A stretch of DNA of 64,000 nt from Angiostrongylus vasorum. Lineage: Eukaryota > Nematoda > Chromadorea > Rhabditida > Metastrongylidae. Location: NCBI GenBank assembly GCA_018806985.1, contig JADANN010000307.1, positions 186,001 to 250,000 on the forward strand, in the 5' to 3' direction. The notes under the pieces were generated by a model. That model did no database searches, was not told the DNA's origin, and saw only the letters and a program-made list of their open reading frames with translations. Position numbers and translations under genes: made by a program. Of this stretch, positions 33,580 through 47,248 are shown in pieces. Each line of letters begins with the position of its first letter. Positions within the stretch are counted from its first letter, which is position 1.

Positions 33580-35100
33580 TACACCCATATAACCAGAATT
33601 GTTTCTACATTTAAGTATAATCCCTAAAAAAGGTAGTTTCAATGATTGTTTTGATGTTCATACACTTCATTTTCAATAGCCTTCGGAATCTGTGCCAAAT
33701 GTATTGTAGAATAACTGCTCCCCTACTATTGTATCCGTGAGATTAACAAATTGTTATACTAAATCTTGTTGGAGGAAGACGAATAGAATAATATAGACCT
33801 CCCTTCTCGCACAACATTTGTAAAGTTTAAGAAAAAATCAAGTTGCCTGTTTTTACATTAATTTATTATCTCAAATACGTGTTGTGTGGTTACATAACAT
33901 AGGTTTTCCTGTTGCACTGCCGTCGCTGCTTTTCTCTGGAAAACAAAGTTCTCCAACGGATCTAAGTGTTCAACAATAAAACGCCCACTCTGAAATATCC
34001 CTTATGAGTTGAAGCAATGTGTCTACTGAACCAATAGCTCTTTGCCAGTAACTCTAATATCTGTAACTACTGAGCCAATAATAATATATTATTAAACTGT
34101 TGATGTTGTTGAAGAAGATTGAAAATGTTTCCTCTGGGCGATTCATCTGGGAGAATTGCGTAGAGCATTGTTATCAATGACACACCAGACGGTAAGCGCG
34201 TTCAGAACGATTGTGGCCCTTTATAAATTAGCTAACGTAAAATTTGGCAAAAATAGGAATAGAAGTTTTCGAGCATATTGAATAAAAAAACTTTACAACG
34301 ATAATTAAAACGAGCGTCGAACGTTCAACTGTCTCTGGAAAACTGGCTCTCAATTTTACTTCATTAAGCATTGCATAGGTTACCGGATGCCTGTTTGGCC
34401 TATACAATGACTTTCGGCAGCTTCTAATGTTCCGTTTTTTTCTCCTTCCAGAGAAATTTGGCATCAAAATGCCCATTCCGCAGGGTCGGGTGGTTTTGCA
34501 CGGAACATCTAATGAATGCCGTATACACGCGCCATATAACATTGGTTATACTTCCAAACTGTTTTGGAAATGAATGATATCACCTTGAGGTATTAGTGCT
34601 CTGTCAACACACCGACAAATTTAGCTAGCCTTTACGCCCAACTAACAGTCCGATTCAAGCGCCAGCGTGGCAATTTTTACGATGATAAATCAAATAAAAT
34701 TGGCTGAAACTTCATTTGTGTGAGAACCAAAGATGTAGATAGGAAGTTTTAGTGAGTAGTTGACATCTTTCAGGCGAATACGTCCTCCTCATTGCTCTCC
34801 TTGTCAGGAAACTGAAATTTACAACTTAGTTGGAATGCTTCATTTTTATGGACGTGGTTCGGATCCTAATAGCTGGATATTTGCAAATTTATAGAGAAAA
34901 ATGTGGCATTGAAGTGATTTTGCTACCGACAATTATTAAATGTGGTCGTGTTAAAAGAGTTTTTCGATGCAACGAAGAGTTTTCGAACAAGTTAGTGTTT
35001 GATATATTTGTAATGCAAGTGCAGCCCATCTTCTAGATCCCTCTAAATCTAAATATCTCAATTTGAGCGTAGTTCGCTAATGATATGACAGATATATATT
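33580..35100. other. Slit 3' region and intergenic DNA
   Basis: Contains an AATAAA at 33,975-33,980, about 396 bases after the slit stop, a plausible but unproven poly(A) signal. A degenerate reversed SINE1 lies at about 34,350-34,545 (CATTAAGCATTGCATAGG, then ACAATGACTTTCGG). No gene recognised. Confidence 0.45.
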
Positions 35101-35119
35101 ATTATACATATTTTTATGT

Positions 35120-35490
35120 TAGGGGTGGATAGCACAGTGGTAGTGATATCTGTCATCACGAGCATGGCCCTAGTTCGATTCCGCTCCAGGCCTACCGGGC
35201 CTCTCATCCCTCTGGGGTCGAGAAATTGGTGCCGGACTTGTTTGGGAAAAAAATCACTCTCTACAGTCGAACTGGGAACGCTCCAGCCCGGCTATCTCAG
35301 GACTCCAGGGAAAAATGCTCGACCAGCATTGTACGGCATTCAAGATGGAATGAAAATCCTCAAGCCGCAACCGAAGCCACACGCAGAAACTTGGAAGACC
35401 CTCGTGGACGATATGTGCGAGAAAACGAATTGGATATGAGAAGTGCTGGGATTCGCACAGTAGACGTGAAGACGGATCAAACAAAATAAA
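35120..35490 (+). mobile_element. SINE2, most complete copy
   Basis: The head is strongly tRNA-like: TGGATAGCACAGTGGTAGTG (A box) at 35,127-35,146 and TAGTTCGATTCCGC (B box) at 35,172-35,185, 35-45 bases apart as in tRNA promoters. The body contains CTCTGGGGTCGAGAAATTGG, also found in SINE1. The 3' part runs to GAAGTGCTGGGATTCGCAC at 35,441-35,459. It can serve as the reference copy for this family. Confidence 0.8.
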
Positions 35491-35559
35491 AAAGAACAAA
35501 AAAAATTTACATGCTATATTGTATTATATCTGTATTCAGTCTCTTGCTTTTTAAGTGAG

Positions 35560-35880
35560 GATGTCGCGTATTGCCGGCTTAGTGACTCGATATGCCTCAA
35601 GTGAGTTAAATTCACCGCTGTACACCAGTAAATCATCTGTGTCACCTGTCTTCCTATTGATCGTTGTCTGACACGTGCGGGCGCCAGTGAAGTCTCCATT
35701 TGTCCTCGGTTGCATACAAAGTGGTCCAGCGGATTCTGTTCGCTTTAGGGACTCGCTGAGTACCATTTTTCTTCTTGAAGATTTCTAACTATCCGGTTAA
35801 TGTTCTTCTTACTAGGCAGTTTACATCTTGTGGGTTCCAGTCACTGATGGCTCCAGTGGCTGTTGTTTACCGTTTGCCGA
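35560..35880 (-). mobile_element. RTE C-terminal and 3' fragment
   Basis: Shares GCGGGCGCCAGTGAAG, AGCGGATTCTGTTCGC and GGGACTCGCTGAG-type blocks with 47,285-47,380 of the better RTE copy. All frames are broken. Confidence 0.6.
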
Positions 35881-37964
35881 TAGGAGACATCACATGTCGG
35901 TGCGGTCGACCTGATTTTCGGCACTGTGATCTGTGTGATGATGTCTCCTATTTTGATCGTTGATTCATGTCCGAACTTTTGATTTCTTATCTCAATCTTT
36001 CTGAATCCTGTTACTGACTGTTAAATCAGCATATGTGAACACAGATACACCAAGGAGGGATCGGTTTCTACACCATCCTTGAGCGCTCGGTCAATTTTTC
36101 ACTCCCACATTCATTTTCGATTTCGGTTTAAATCACCTGTCTTAATCAACAAGAAGGACCGATCAAAAGAAATCGCTGGATACATTCCTCGGATCTACAT
36201 AATGGTGAAGATATAAAAATGCCGCAGCTAGATTAATTCAGGAGACCAGGAAAGAATAATGAACCTAACCAGCAATAGCCCAGCCTCAGTACCCCGTATG
36301 TTGCTTCTGGATGCTTCCTTCTATAACGCCAGGACGTAAGAGGCCCTGCGAAAGCCCATAAAATCTCATGTTGTGTTAATAGAACCGGATCTGACGGACA
36401 CATATAGGAAGGACATGTCACAAAGACTGTTTCTTACTCTGCACCTGTAGTACCGGAACATTCGTCAGGTGCCAATAATCGACCACTTCTTGAAGCCGCA
36501 GGTCGCATAATTCTGTGTGGTCGCCTTACAAGAAAGAAAAAACAAGAAGACCGGCATACGCTTACTGAACAACAGCGCTCTTGTCATAACTTTAAAAAGT
36601 CCCTGTCACGAACTGTCTATGGCGCAAGATTTGTCGTCCATCCGTTCATTACCCATCTTGTCCATTCATACGAGATACGTTCCTCTCGCTTAGCCATCCT
36701 CCGTATTCAACCATAACATCATAAGTAGATCACTATCATCACCTGCTACTCACCGACCGATGAAGCTGATGAGTACGAATTAAATGCTTTGTATTATCAG
36801 TTGAAGGAAGTTATCCACAGTGATAAATCGTATTACAAATTCGTTGTCAGAGACTTCAACCCAAGAAAGGAAAAGGCCAATGAGAGTAAGTGCAGGATCG
36901 GAGAATTTTGGATTAGAAGAAAAAAAAAGAACAGAAACTGTCTTGCAGAACTTTTGCCTATAGACGCCTCTTCCACGGAAATTCATTTTTCCAAGAGAAA
37001 TTAAGATGCAGCTGGAAAATGGAAGTCAACATATGGCACGAAACATGTGGAGATCGACCATATCCCTACAAAGAGACGATGGTGCTTCCTTGACATATCC
37101 GCGGTCCCATCATTATGTGCTAGGTCCGATCACAGTCTTCTTTGCGTGAAGATTTGATTCAGCCGTAAGATAGAAAAGAATTCATGTCATCGACCAAGAA
37201 GAAAAATTCAGCGCATATATGACTGGAGCATTCTGAAAGAAATCTTATCAAAACGTGACTAGCAAATTAAGAAAGGCTCGAGCAAACACTACAAGTTTAT
37301 TGCAGACTGACCGAAAACTAGTGCAAAATTCGCATCAGTTCCTCGAGCAATAGATTTAGATCGCCATCTCTATTATTAGCTCTACTGGAACACATTTAAC
37401 ACGTTTCATAATAAATACCAGCTTGAGAAGATCTTGCAAGAGGAACTAGATCTGTGCAACCAGAAGAAACTGTTAAAAGTAGGACAAAACAGAACCAGAC
37501 TGAAGAAATTCCGTTGGGACCTATGCGAGTATAACGCTCAGCTGTCGGCCCTAATGAACGAAGATGCGATCACTACAAATTTTCTCCATGATGTGGAATT
37601 GATAACAGACAACACAACCTTTTCCCTTCCACAACCCTCGTCCCGAGTCGTAAAATCTCTGCCGGGGAAAAACTACCTGGGATTCCTTCTTCCGGTGTTG
37701 GAGTTGCAATAGAAAGCATGAAGTAAGGCATAAGGCACAAATGCAAGACTTGATAATATTACCAACGTCTTCCCTCTAGTTGGAAGCTGTGGACGACTAT
37801 GTACTTCTTGCAAAGCACATGATACCTTGCCTTAAAAGGGAAAGCGCCTAGAGCAATGAAAAACGTCACGCACATTCATCTTCCTGAGAAGTGTGAGTGA
37901 AGGAATCTTTTAGCTAGAGCCTGAAATGCTTGCTGAGTGTAGTCTATAAGCTATTCACCAAGCG

Positions 37965-38055
37965 CTGTGGTTAGTGATGCAGTCAATCAGGAAGCAAGAC
38001 GTTGGTTCGACATCATCCACAGCGCTCTTCTCCCATTTGCGTAAGTCAGAAGGCC
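37965..38055 (+). repeat. tRNA-like SINE head within RTE-rich DNA
   Basis: AGCGCTGTGGTTAGTGATGC at 37,959-37,978 and GTTGGTTCGACATC at 38,001-38,014 resemble A and B boxes and match the head at 6,707-6,765. Confidence 0.4.
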
Positions 38056-39240
38056 TCAATATGGCTCTCCCTAAGATTGAATAAACCTGATCAGCGTTCT
38101 ACGACTTTTATAAGAACAGCGAGACCCTCAAGTAGCAGCCTGAACAACATGCGAAATTTTGGAGCCCCTTATGGATGAGGGTAGAGGATATTGACAGGGA
38201 TTCTGCGACATAGGCCACATCCAAACGGTGTCACAGCTCATAGAATTCTGTCAGTAGCACTGTTTATTCCTTGTCCTAACCTCTATCGACTACGACAAAA
38301 GGTTCCACAGCGTCGAAACGAATGAAGTACTATCGGCGCTTATCAGTCAAGGACCGTCCTATACACGAGCACTAGCCAGCCGACTATTATCAGAGCTGCA
38401 GATCGAAGTACCGCTTTTCTATCTATCCCTTACCATGATAATAAGAGAAAGGGTTTGACAAGGTGACACAACTTTGCTGGAGCAATTTGCTTCCGTTTTA
38501 CAACTGATAACGAAATCACTCGATCGGGGCGTAAAGGGCACGCGTTGATGGAAAATTCCTATCAAGTCTTCGTTTCGCCAACAACATATTTTTAAGAAGC
38601 ATCAACGAAGCAGTGACGATGCTGAATGAGCTCAACGAGGCAGGAAAAAAAGTTGAACTGCGAACAAATAGGACGGATATCCTTTAATGAAGAACCCATA
38701 GTAAAACAAATTGAATATGATGGTTCTCTGGTTATAGAGATCACTCATACATGTTACCTTGGACATTCATTAAACATGGAGAAGAATATGAAGGAAGTAA
38801 TGGGCAGAAAAAACAGAGTAGCACACGCTACACTCGGACCACTCATAGAGGCGACGGCAAACTAACTGACCCAAAAGCCGTGCTCACTTTCTCGATCCAA
38901 CTCCCAGCTCTCTGTTACGCAGCAGAGACGTGGCTTGAGAGCTCAACCATGTAAAGAACAGGGCGCAATCCGCTTGAACATTCCCTTCAAAAAACAAGGC
39001 CGGCACAGACGATATTTAGCCGGAATGCGAAGCACTAATCTCCGAAATCTATTTCGTCTTCGAGAGAAACCCAGGAGAGCGCACATCGGTGTCAATAACA
39101 AAACACATGAGCTGGAAATAATGTGAAGAACAAACCATGGATGGACGAAATCAATTGTAGAGTGGACTCCACGATGATGCAAGCGTGCCTGGGGAGACCA
39201 CCTAGAGCATGACAGGACATGTTCAGAACAAAATGAATCA

Positions 39241-39275
39241 GTTGCACCTGCAGTTGCACCTGCAGCTGCAAATAT
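39241..39275 (+). repeat. Short tandem GTTGCACCTGCA repeat
   Basis: Three imperfect 12-base units, GTTGCACCTGCA / GTTGCACCTGCA / GCTGCAA, in the RTE 3' part. Confidence 0.7.
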
Positions 39276-39614
39276 TTCGCAGTTTCACAGTATGAGACTC
39301 GCGGATGCCACCATGCTCTGATCAAACTACAAGCATGGACGACAATTGCGCGAGAAAGAAACGTATGGAAAATATGCTGTGATCCGCGCTACTCGTGAAA
39401 ACGGGCTGCTCAAGTATCCAAGTAAAGTGCATCACAAATGTAACAACAACAAGGATCCAATACCAGTGCTTTAGCAGTTTCTATAATACCATCACCACAC
39501 TTCGAATTTTATACGTCATCTGAAAATGCTCTAACTTGAATGGATTCGGTTTTACAGTTTAAATTCATTTCGTGAATTGCCATGTTGAAAAGATTTTAAG
39601 AACATTAACTCCTT

Positions 39615-42950
<3,336 letters not shown>

Positions 42951-43045
42951 TTCACTGTGCTTATGTGAATGATTCCCACTTCGAACCGCACAGCAATCGC
43001 ACAGCTCCGCCCCCACCTTGCACATACTCACGTTTACTTCGGTAG

Positions 43046-43052
43046 AGATAAG
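43046..43052 (+). promoter_or_regulatory. Candidate GATA-factor site upstream of the protease
   Basis: AGATAAG lies about 96 bases upstream of the protease start codon. In nematodes WGATAR sites bound by ELT-2-type GATA factors drive intestinal genes, including proteases. A single short motif is weak evidence. A second GATAA lies near 43,192. Confidence 0.35.
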
Positions 43053-43099
43053 AGCTTTCGACAATAGGGGATGCGTCATACCTTCCACCCCATTATGCA

Positions 43100-43700
43100 T
43101 TACTGATCGATTGCATGCATATCTTTCCTATGCGATTTCCGGGGCCTGCCGATGTGTCAAGTCGTGTTTTTATCCCTCCAGATAAACTTGGCGATAATTT
43201 ACTATACCGTGGATAAAAAAGTTGCTAATCCACAACCGTTGGTCACAACCAACGACCACATGTGTATTGAATAGCACCTATAATTACTGCACCACCCTCG
43301 CCATTATATATACTTCAATTTTCATCCATTACAATCTACTTCTCCTCGTATCTTCCTCACAGAGGGATCTCTTGCCGTTTGCCCTCTAGGCAACGTGGCG
43401 TGCGCGCAAATGGGCGGATAGGAGGTTAATCGCAGATCAGACGCGATCTTGGCTTCCCTGAGAGGCAGGTGGATCCAGAGGATGGACTCCCCTGTTTCTG
43501 TTTCGCCGATTTGAGACATACCTTCTGTGTTTACAACGACATATTCGTTCATACAGTAGGTGTGTTCTCCCTTACGCGGATTATATTCTACTGGCCAATT
43601 CGGTCAAAATCCTGCAATCAGTTTATAGAAAAGTACATGGAATACGGGTTGAAGTAGCCTCCAATAAACAAGCTCCTTATCTACTCTGAGAGAAACTAGT
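43100..43700. other. Region upstream of the protease
   Basis: Likely holds the promoter. No TATA or start element can be assigned with confidence. The minus-strand open frame 43,322-43,552 has no recognised domain. Confidence 0.4.
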
Positions 43701-44601
43701 AAACTACTCGGGAGTATATCCAGGCCCCACGCTCAGAGCCCAGCAAAATATACGCGTAGGTATCAAATGAAGAACAAAGTAAAATAAATGGGCCTCATTC
43801 CACTGACCCCCAAAAAGAGTCCCGATACAATAGTGTTCGGTAGGACGAGCATGCAGAGGCTACTAAAATCATAGAGCTATTTTAGAGCCAGAGATTAGAA
43901 TGGAACGAGCAGAACGAGGAAGTGTCTGAATTTACCATAACAACAAAGACCTTTCATTGTAACTCATAATTCCAGAAGCCCCACTCTAAACGCTAGACGA
44001 GAGAATCTCCCAATGGAGAGTACCATAGAGAACATAGTACCATAGATAAACACCACATCATGGTTAGCTGAAGGCTTTCCCCAACCGATGTTATTGGTGT
44101 CTTAAAAATTATAAAGAGGGCCAGAGCATTACATCCTTCGCGCAAGATTCCATTTCTCGCGATAGAAAAGAGAAAGCCGATAAGTTCAAAATACCAAAAC
44201 CCAAAAGTACCATAAACGAAGATTTATTCAGCTCATTAGGCGGTTAGGCGGCGTACAGGAAGATTCCGTTATTGACAATATCGACGAGGAATACGATCGG
44301 GTTGTCACCTTCACGTTAGTGGAATGAAGGCTGAGATTTCGAACTTCACTCAGAGACTTCTCTACAGAAACATTCGTGCTGACATGCCAGCGTAGAATCG
44401 CATGAACCATAGGCAATAGCCTATTCACACCCAAACTTTCAAAATAATGTAGCTATTCAAAAGACCAACTTTCTATAAACCTCGGCATAGATAGTTGATA
44501 TATTTATTTATGTGATCTTATAAACTGATCTTATTTAGCTGATCCGAGGTTGGTATAGGTGTTCGTTGACGTTGTCGTTGTTGCTGGTGTTGTTTGTCGA
44601 T

Positions 44602-44637
44602 GGCTGACGTTTCGGCGATTTCGCCTTCCTTAGAGCG
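44602..44637 (-). ncRNA. Hammerhead-ribozyme-like block, core damaged
   Basis: Minus strand: CTAAGGA, AGGCGAAATCGCC hairpin, GAAAC, GTC. Compared with the right arm the essential CTGANGA has G changed to A, so self-cleavage is predicted lost. Confidence 0.5.
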
Positions 44638-45089
44638 AATGACTCCATTATATGCGTGCAGTTTGGTTGTGCGCACCGTAGGTGGTCTAGAAATATTTTG
44701 GTGTTAGGTAGATGGGTTGGAATGAATTTTAGCAACTGGGTCAGGATAAGGTTTAGGAACCACGTTATTCTATCCGTTGGCCCGCCTATACAACTGATGA
44801 TAGGTCTAACTTTAAATGATAAAGATGAACGAACCGGAAAGACGAATGCCTCACTATCACACGTGACCTGGCGCCCTATTTCAAAATGATATTTTGACCC
44901 AGGTGTGTGTCGTGCTCGCGACCCCACGTGAACAACGCGTGGGGCAGTCCCACTCGTTAAATCACGGTGAGTAGCCTTTCAGTATGACCGTAGCATCCTA
45001 ACCCACCATCTATTTAAAACTTTGATCTTCATTAATACTTCAGCCTTTTACACCGAATAACTAAAGTATTCTAATATAAAATACGTCCA

Positions 45090-45125
45090 GGCTCTGAGGA
45101 AGGCGAAATCGCCGAAACGTCAGCC
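45090..45125 (+). ncRNA. Hammerhead-ribozyme-like motif, best preserved copy
   Basis: Read 5' to 3': GGCT (stem I), CTGAGGA (core CUGANGA), AGGCGAAATCGCC (stem II, GGCG pairs with CGCC), GAAA (core), C then GTC (cleavage triplet), AGCC (closing stem I). All conserved core nucleotides of the hammerhead are present. Stem III is almost absent, as described for the small hammerheads encoded in terminal repeats of Penelope-like elements, which may act as dimers. Cleavage activity is inference. Confidence 0.6.
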
Positions 45126-46109
45126 ATCGACAAACAACACCAACAACAACGACAACGTCAACGAACACCTATACCAACCTCGGATCAGCTAAAGAAGATC
45201 AGTTTGTAAGATCACATAAATAAATGTAGCTATTCCTTTGGCGAAAAAATCTAACAACAGCAGCTCAGGACGGAATAAGATCTCAACACTTAAAGAACCT
45301 TCCATCACCCCCTTGTAAACACACTGGCTCAGCTCTTCACACGTTGCCCCGTCAGAATTCAGGGTTTCAATAAGGGTGACCTCGACGATATCGGTAACTC
45401 TTGCCCAATCTGATTGTTTTCTGTCGTCTCAAAACTCTTCGCTCGAGTTGTCCTAAACAGCAATAACAAAACGCTGGCAAAAAATATAGCCGTGTTAGCA
45501 AGCAGCGTTTATAAAAGCGTTCCGCTTGAAGCAAAGCAAGAGTATAAAAGACTGCTCTGTCTCATTTTAATAGATTTAAGAAGCATTTGACTCAGTTAAA
45601 ATAGAAGCAGTCATGGAAGCCCCGGAAAGTCAGGGCGCCAGGCGCAAACTATGTAAAAATTTCATCACTAAGATATTACCACTCTATAACGATATTAACA
45701 AAGAAGGAGAGGGTAGGCAAGGCGATACCATCTCGATAAAATTATTTGCTGCCACTCTTCAGAACGTCGTACGAACATATGAATGGATAATATGGGAGTG
45801 AAAATCGATGGTCGGCAGTTACACCATCTTCGCTTTGCTGATGACATCGTCCTTATAACATCAAACATTAGCCAAGCTGAAAGAATGCTGGCCGACTTAT
45901 GAAGCGCGTGGAAAGATTGGTCTTCGACTAAATCTCACAATCACAAAAAACGATGCTCATGGACAAAGGATTGGTTTCTTACGCCGCATTCACGCTCCAC
46001 AGAATGAATATCTCCGAATTCCTCAGTTACGCCTTCGGAAAGATAAAAACATGGAGTTTCCAGGAACACTCTGAGATAATAAATACGAAATTTTCTTGAA
46101 AAGTGTTGC

Positions 46110-46410
46110 TGTACTACCTTTCAGATTTGTTCAGGATAACTCGAAGAAGCACGAATCGAGCGGATAAACTCCTTGTATTGTCTGCGATGTGCGATGTGCT
46201 GACTTATGTAATACTTTCCGTACATTTAGATACTGGGATACTTGGACGGCCTGTTTTCGCTGGCTGTGCGGGCTCCAGCACAATCTCCATTCTTCGCAGA
46301 TTTGCTGGTTTAGCCGCTGTGGTTGCCTGGAATCCCGAGGACAGCCTAGCCAAGGTCTGCCCCAGGTCATCATCACCACAGGCAGTCGCCATGGATCAGA
46401 GGGAAATTTG
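46110..46410. repeat. Interspersed repeat family also at 61,240-61,440 and 62,060-62,180
   Basis: A block with TTTGCTGGTTTAGCCGCTGTGG and GGTCTGCCCCAGGTCATC recurs near 61,335-61,405 (TTGCTGATTTAGCCATTGTGG, CCTGCCCCAGGTCGTC) and in part at 62,085-62,115. Open frames on both strands are incidental. The nature of the element is unknown. Confidence 0.55.
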
Positions 46411-47240
46411 CCATCGTTTACTGTTAGCCAGGCTTCCTGATGAAAACGCCGGATTCTTTCTCAGCTTGGGAGACCTCGTTGGGACGATAAATCGTTCCGC
46501 TCAACATCGCAGCTCGACACCCCGAAACACATAAGGAAATCAATGCATTCATGCAAAGATGTAAATATGTGTAGGTTACCCAGGGCATGTCGATTTGGCC
46601 AAAAGCCTACACAGTCTAATACATGGGAGGCGAGAACTTGCCAAGGTGAAAGAGTGGTATGGCTGCGATCCACGCACCGCTGCTAGTAATAGTTTAGTAG
46701 TGTAATAATAAGATAGATACTATAGATAGCCATTAGTTGATGAGTTGTTCCTGCGTATCTGTTCGCCTCTCGAAGTTGCATTTAGGCCTTCATATCCACT
46801 AACTGACTAATTGAAAGCTCTGTAATATGTAGTCGTTACCACTTAACGTTTGAGGAGCTAAGGGCGAGAATCGAGAAATAGCAGTTAAATTTTCATGGCA
46901 ATTCACTTAACATGCAGAATGTATTTTCGAGATGAACTTATGACGAACACTTCAAATTGATAATTCTGAAGGCTGAATTGCTCCTTTGAATGACGTTTTT
47001 GACGGGTTGATTGCTTGTATCTGCTTATTTATGATCGACGTTTGCCATTGGGTCTTCTTCATTGTTGGCATGGCAAAATTTGTATTTCAGCAACTGTGGT
47101 GATGTGTTGTAGAGATCGCATTAATGGCAGAGGATAAAACGAGGGTTTTCGAAAAAGTAGGCTTCCTTATGCTTTGTGAAATAAAGCATTAGAAGATATT
47201 GTGGGCAAAGTTCGTCGGCAAAGCACTGCCTGTGTAAACA
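46411..47240. other. Intergenic, nothing recognised
   Basis: No domain or family repeat was identified apart from the adjacent RTE 3' end. Confidence 0.4.
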
Positions 47241-47248
47241 TTTCATAA

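Larger units (their letters stand above)
36600..39430 (+). mobile_element. RTE-clade retrotransposon, near full-length but decayed
   Basis: The plus strand shows endonuclease and RT in order. 36,780-37,000 encodes [26 protein letters not shown] (the GDFNA-type endonuclease motif). 37,430-37,720 covers the linker (RRFRWDLCEYNAQLSALM-like, NEDAI). RT remnants run from about 38,140 to 38,600, then CYLGHSLNMEKNMKEVMG, LPALCYAAETWLESSTM and the C-terminal region. Stops and frameshifts are frequent. A second copy of the endonuclease half lies at 57,780-59,050. It fills the convergent intergenic space between slit and the protease. Confidence 0.8.
44446..45235. mobile_element. Penelope-derived element with inverted terminal repeats and 13-bp target duplication
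   Basis: The direct repeat AATGTAGCTATTC flanks the insert (44,446-44,458 and 45,223-45,235). The two ends carry arms of about 140 bases in inverted orientation: 44,497-44,640, and 45,088-45,222 reversed. They share TTATTTATGTGATCTTA, AGCTGATCCGAGGTTGG, a GTTGTTG-rich stretch and the hammerhead-like core. Between them the minus strand (44,900 to 44,640) encodes KVRPIISCIGGPTDRI and HLPNTKIFLDHLR, an N-terminal piece of a Penelope-type RT. It is an internally deleted, non-autonomous copy inserted in RTE sequence. Confidence 0.75.
43700..46095 (+). mobile_element. RTE-clade retrotransposon copy split by a Penelope-derived insertion
   Basis: Left part (about 43,700-44,458) includes the repeat also at 1,575 and linker sequence. 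The right part (45,236-46,095) encodes the start of the RT: AQDGIRSQHLKNLPSP (45,270-45,317), GDLDDIG (45,379-45,399), a DLRS-F-DSVKIEAVMEA-type block near 45,570-45,625, then MGVKIDGRQLHHLRFADD and IVLITSNISQAERML. The FADD palm motif is intact locally, but frames are broken elsewhere. It is the same subfamily as 47,249-48,754, in opposite orientation. Confidence 0.78.

Noticed and set aside
35127..35185. A tRNA gene (good A and B boxes)
   Set aside because: No acceptor-stem or anticodon-arm pairing that I can build, and the same head recurs with a fixed 300-base body, so it is a SINE promoter.
44535..44927. 130-codon minus-strand frame as a host gene
   Set aside because: Its sequence (KVRPIISCIGG, FLDHLR) is Penelope-type RT, and it runs into the terminal repeat of the inserted element.
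46103..46534. 143-codon plus-strand open frame as a gene
   Set aside because: It overlaps an interspersed repeat found again at 61,240-61,440, has overlapping open frames on both strands, and no recognisable domain.
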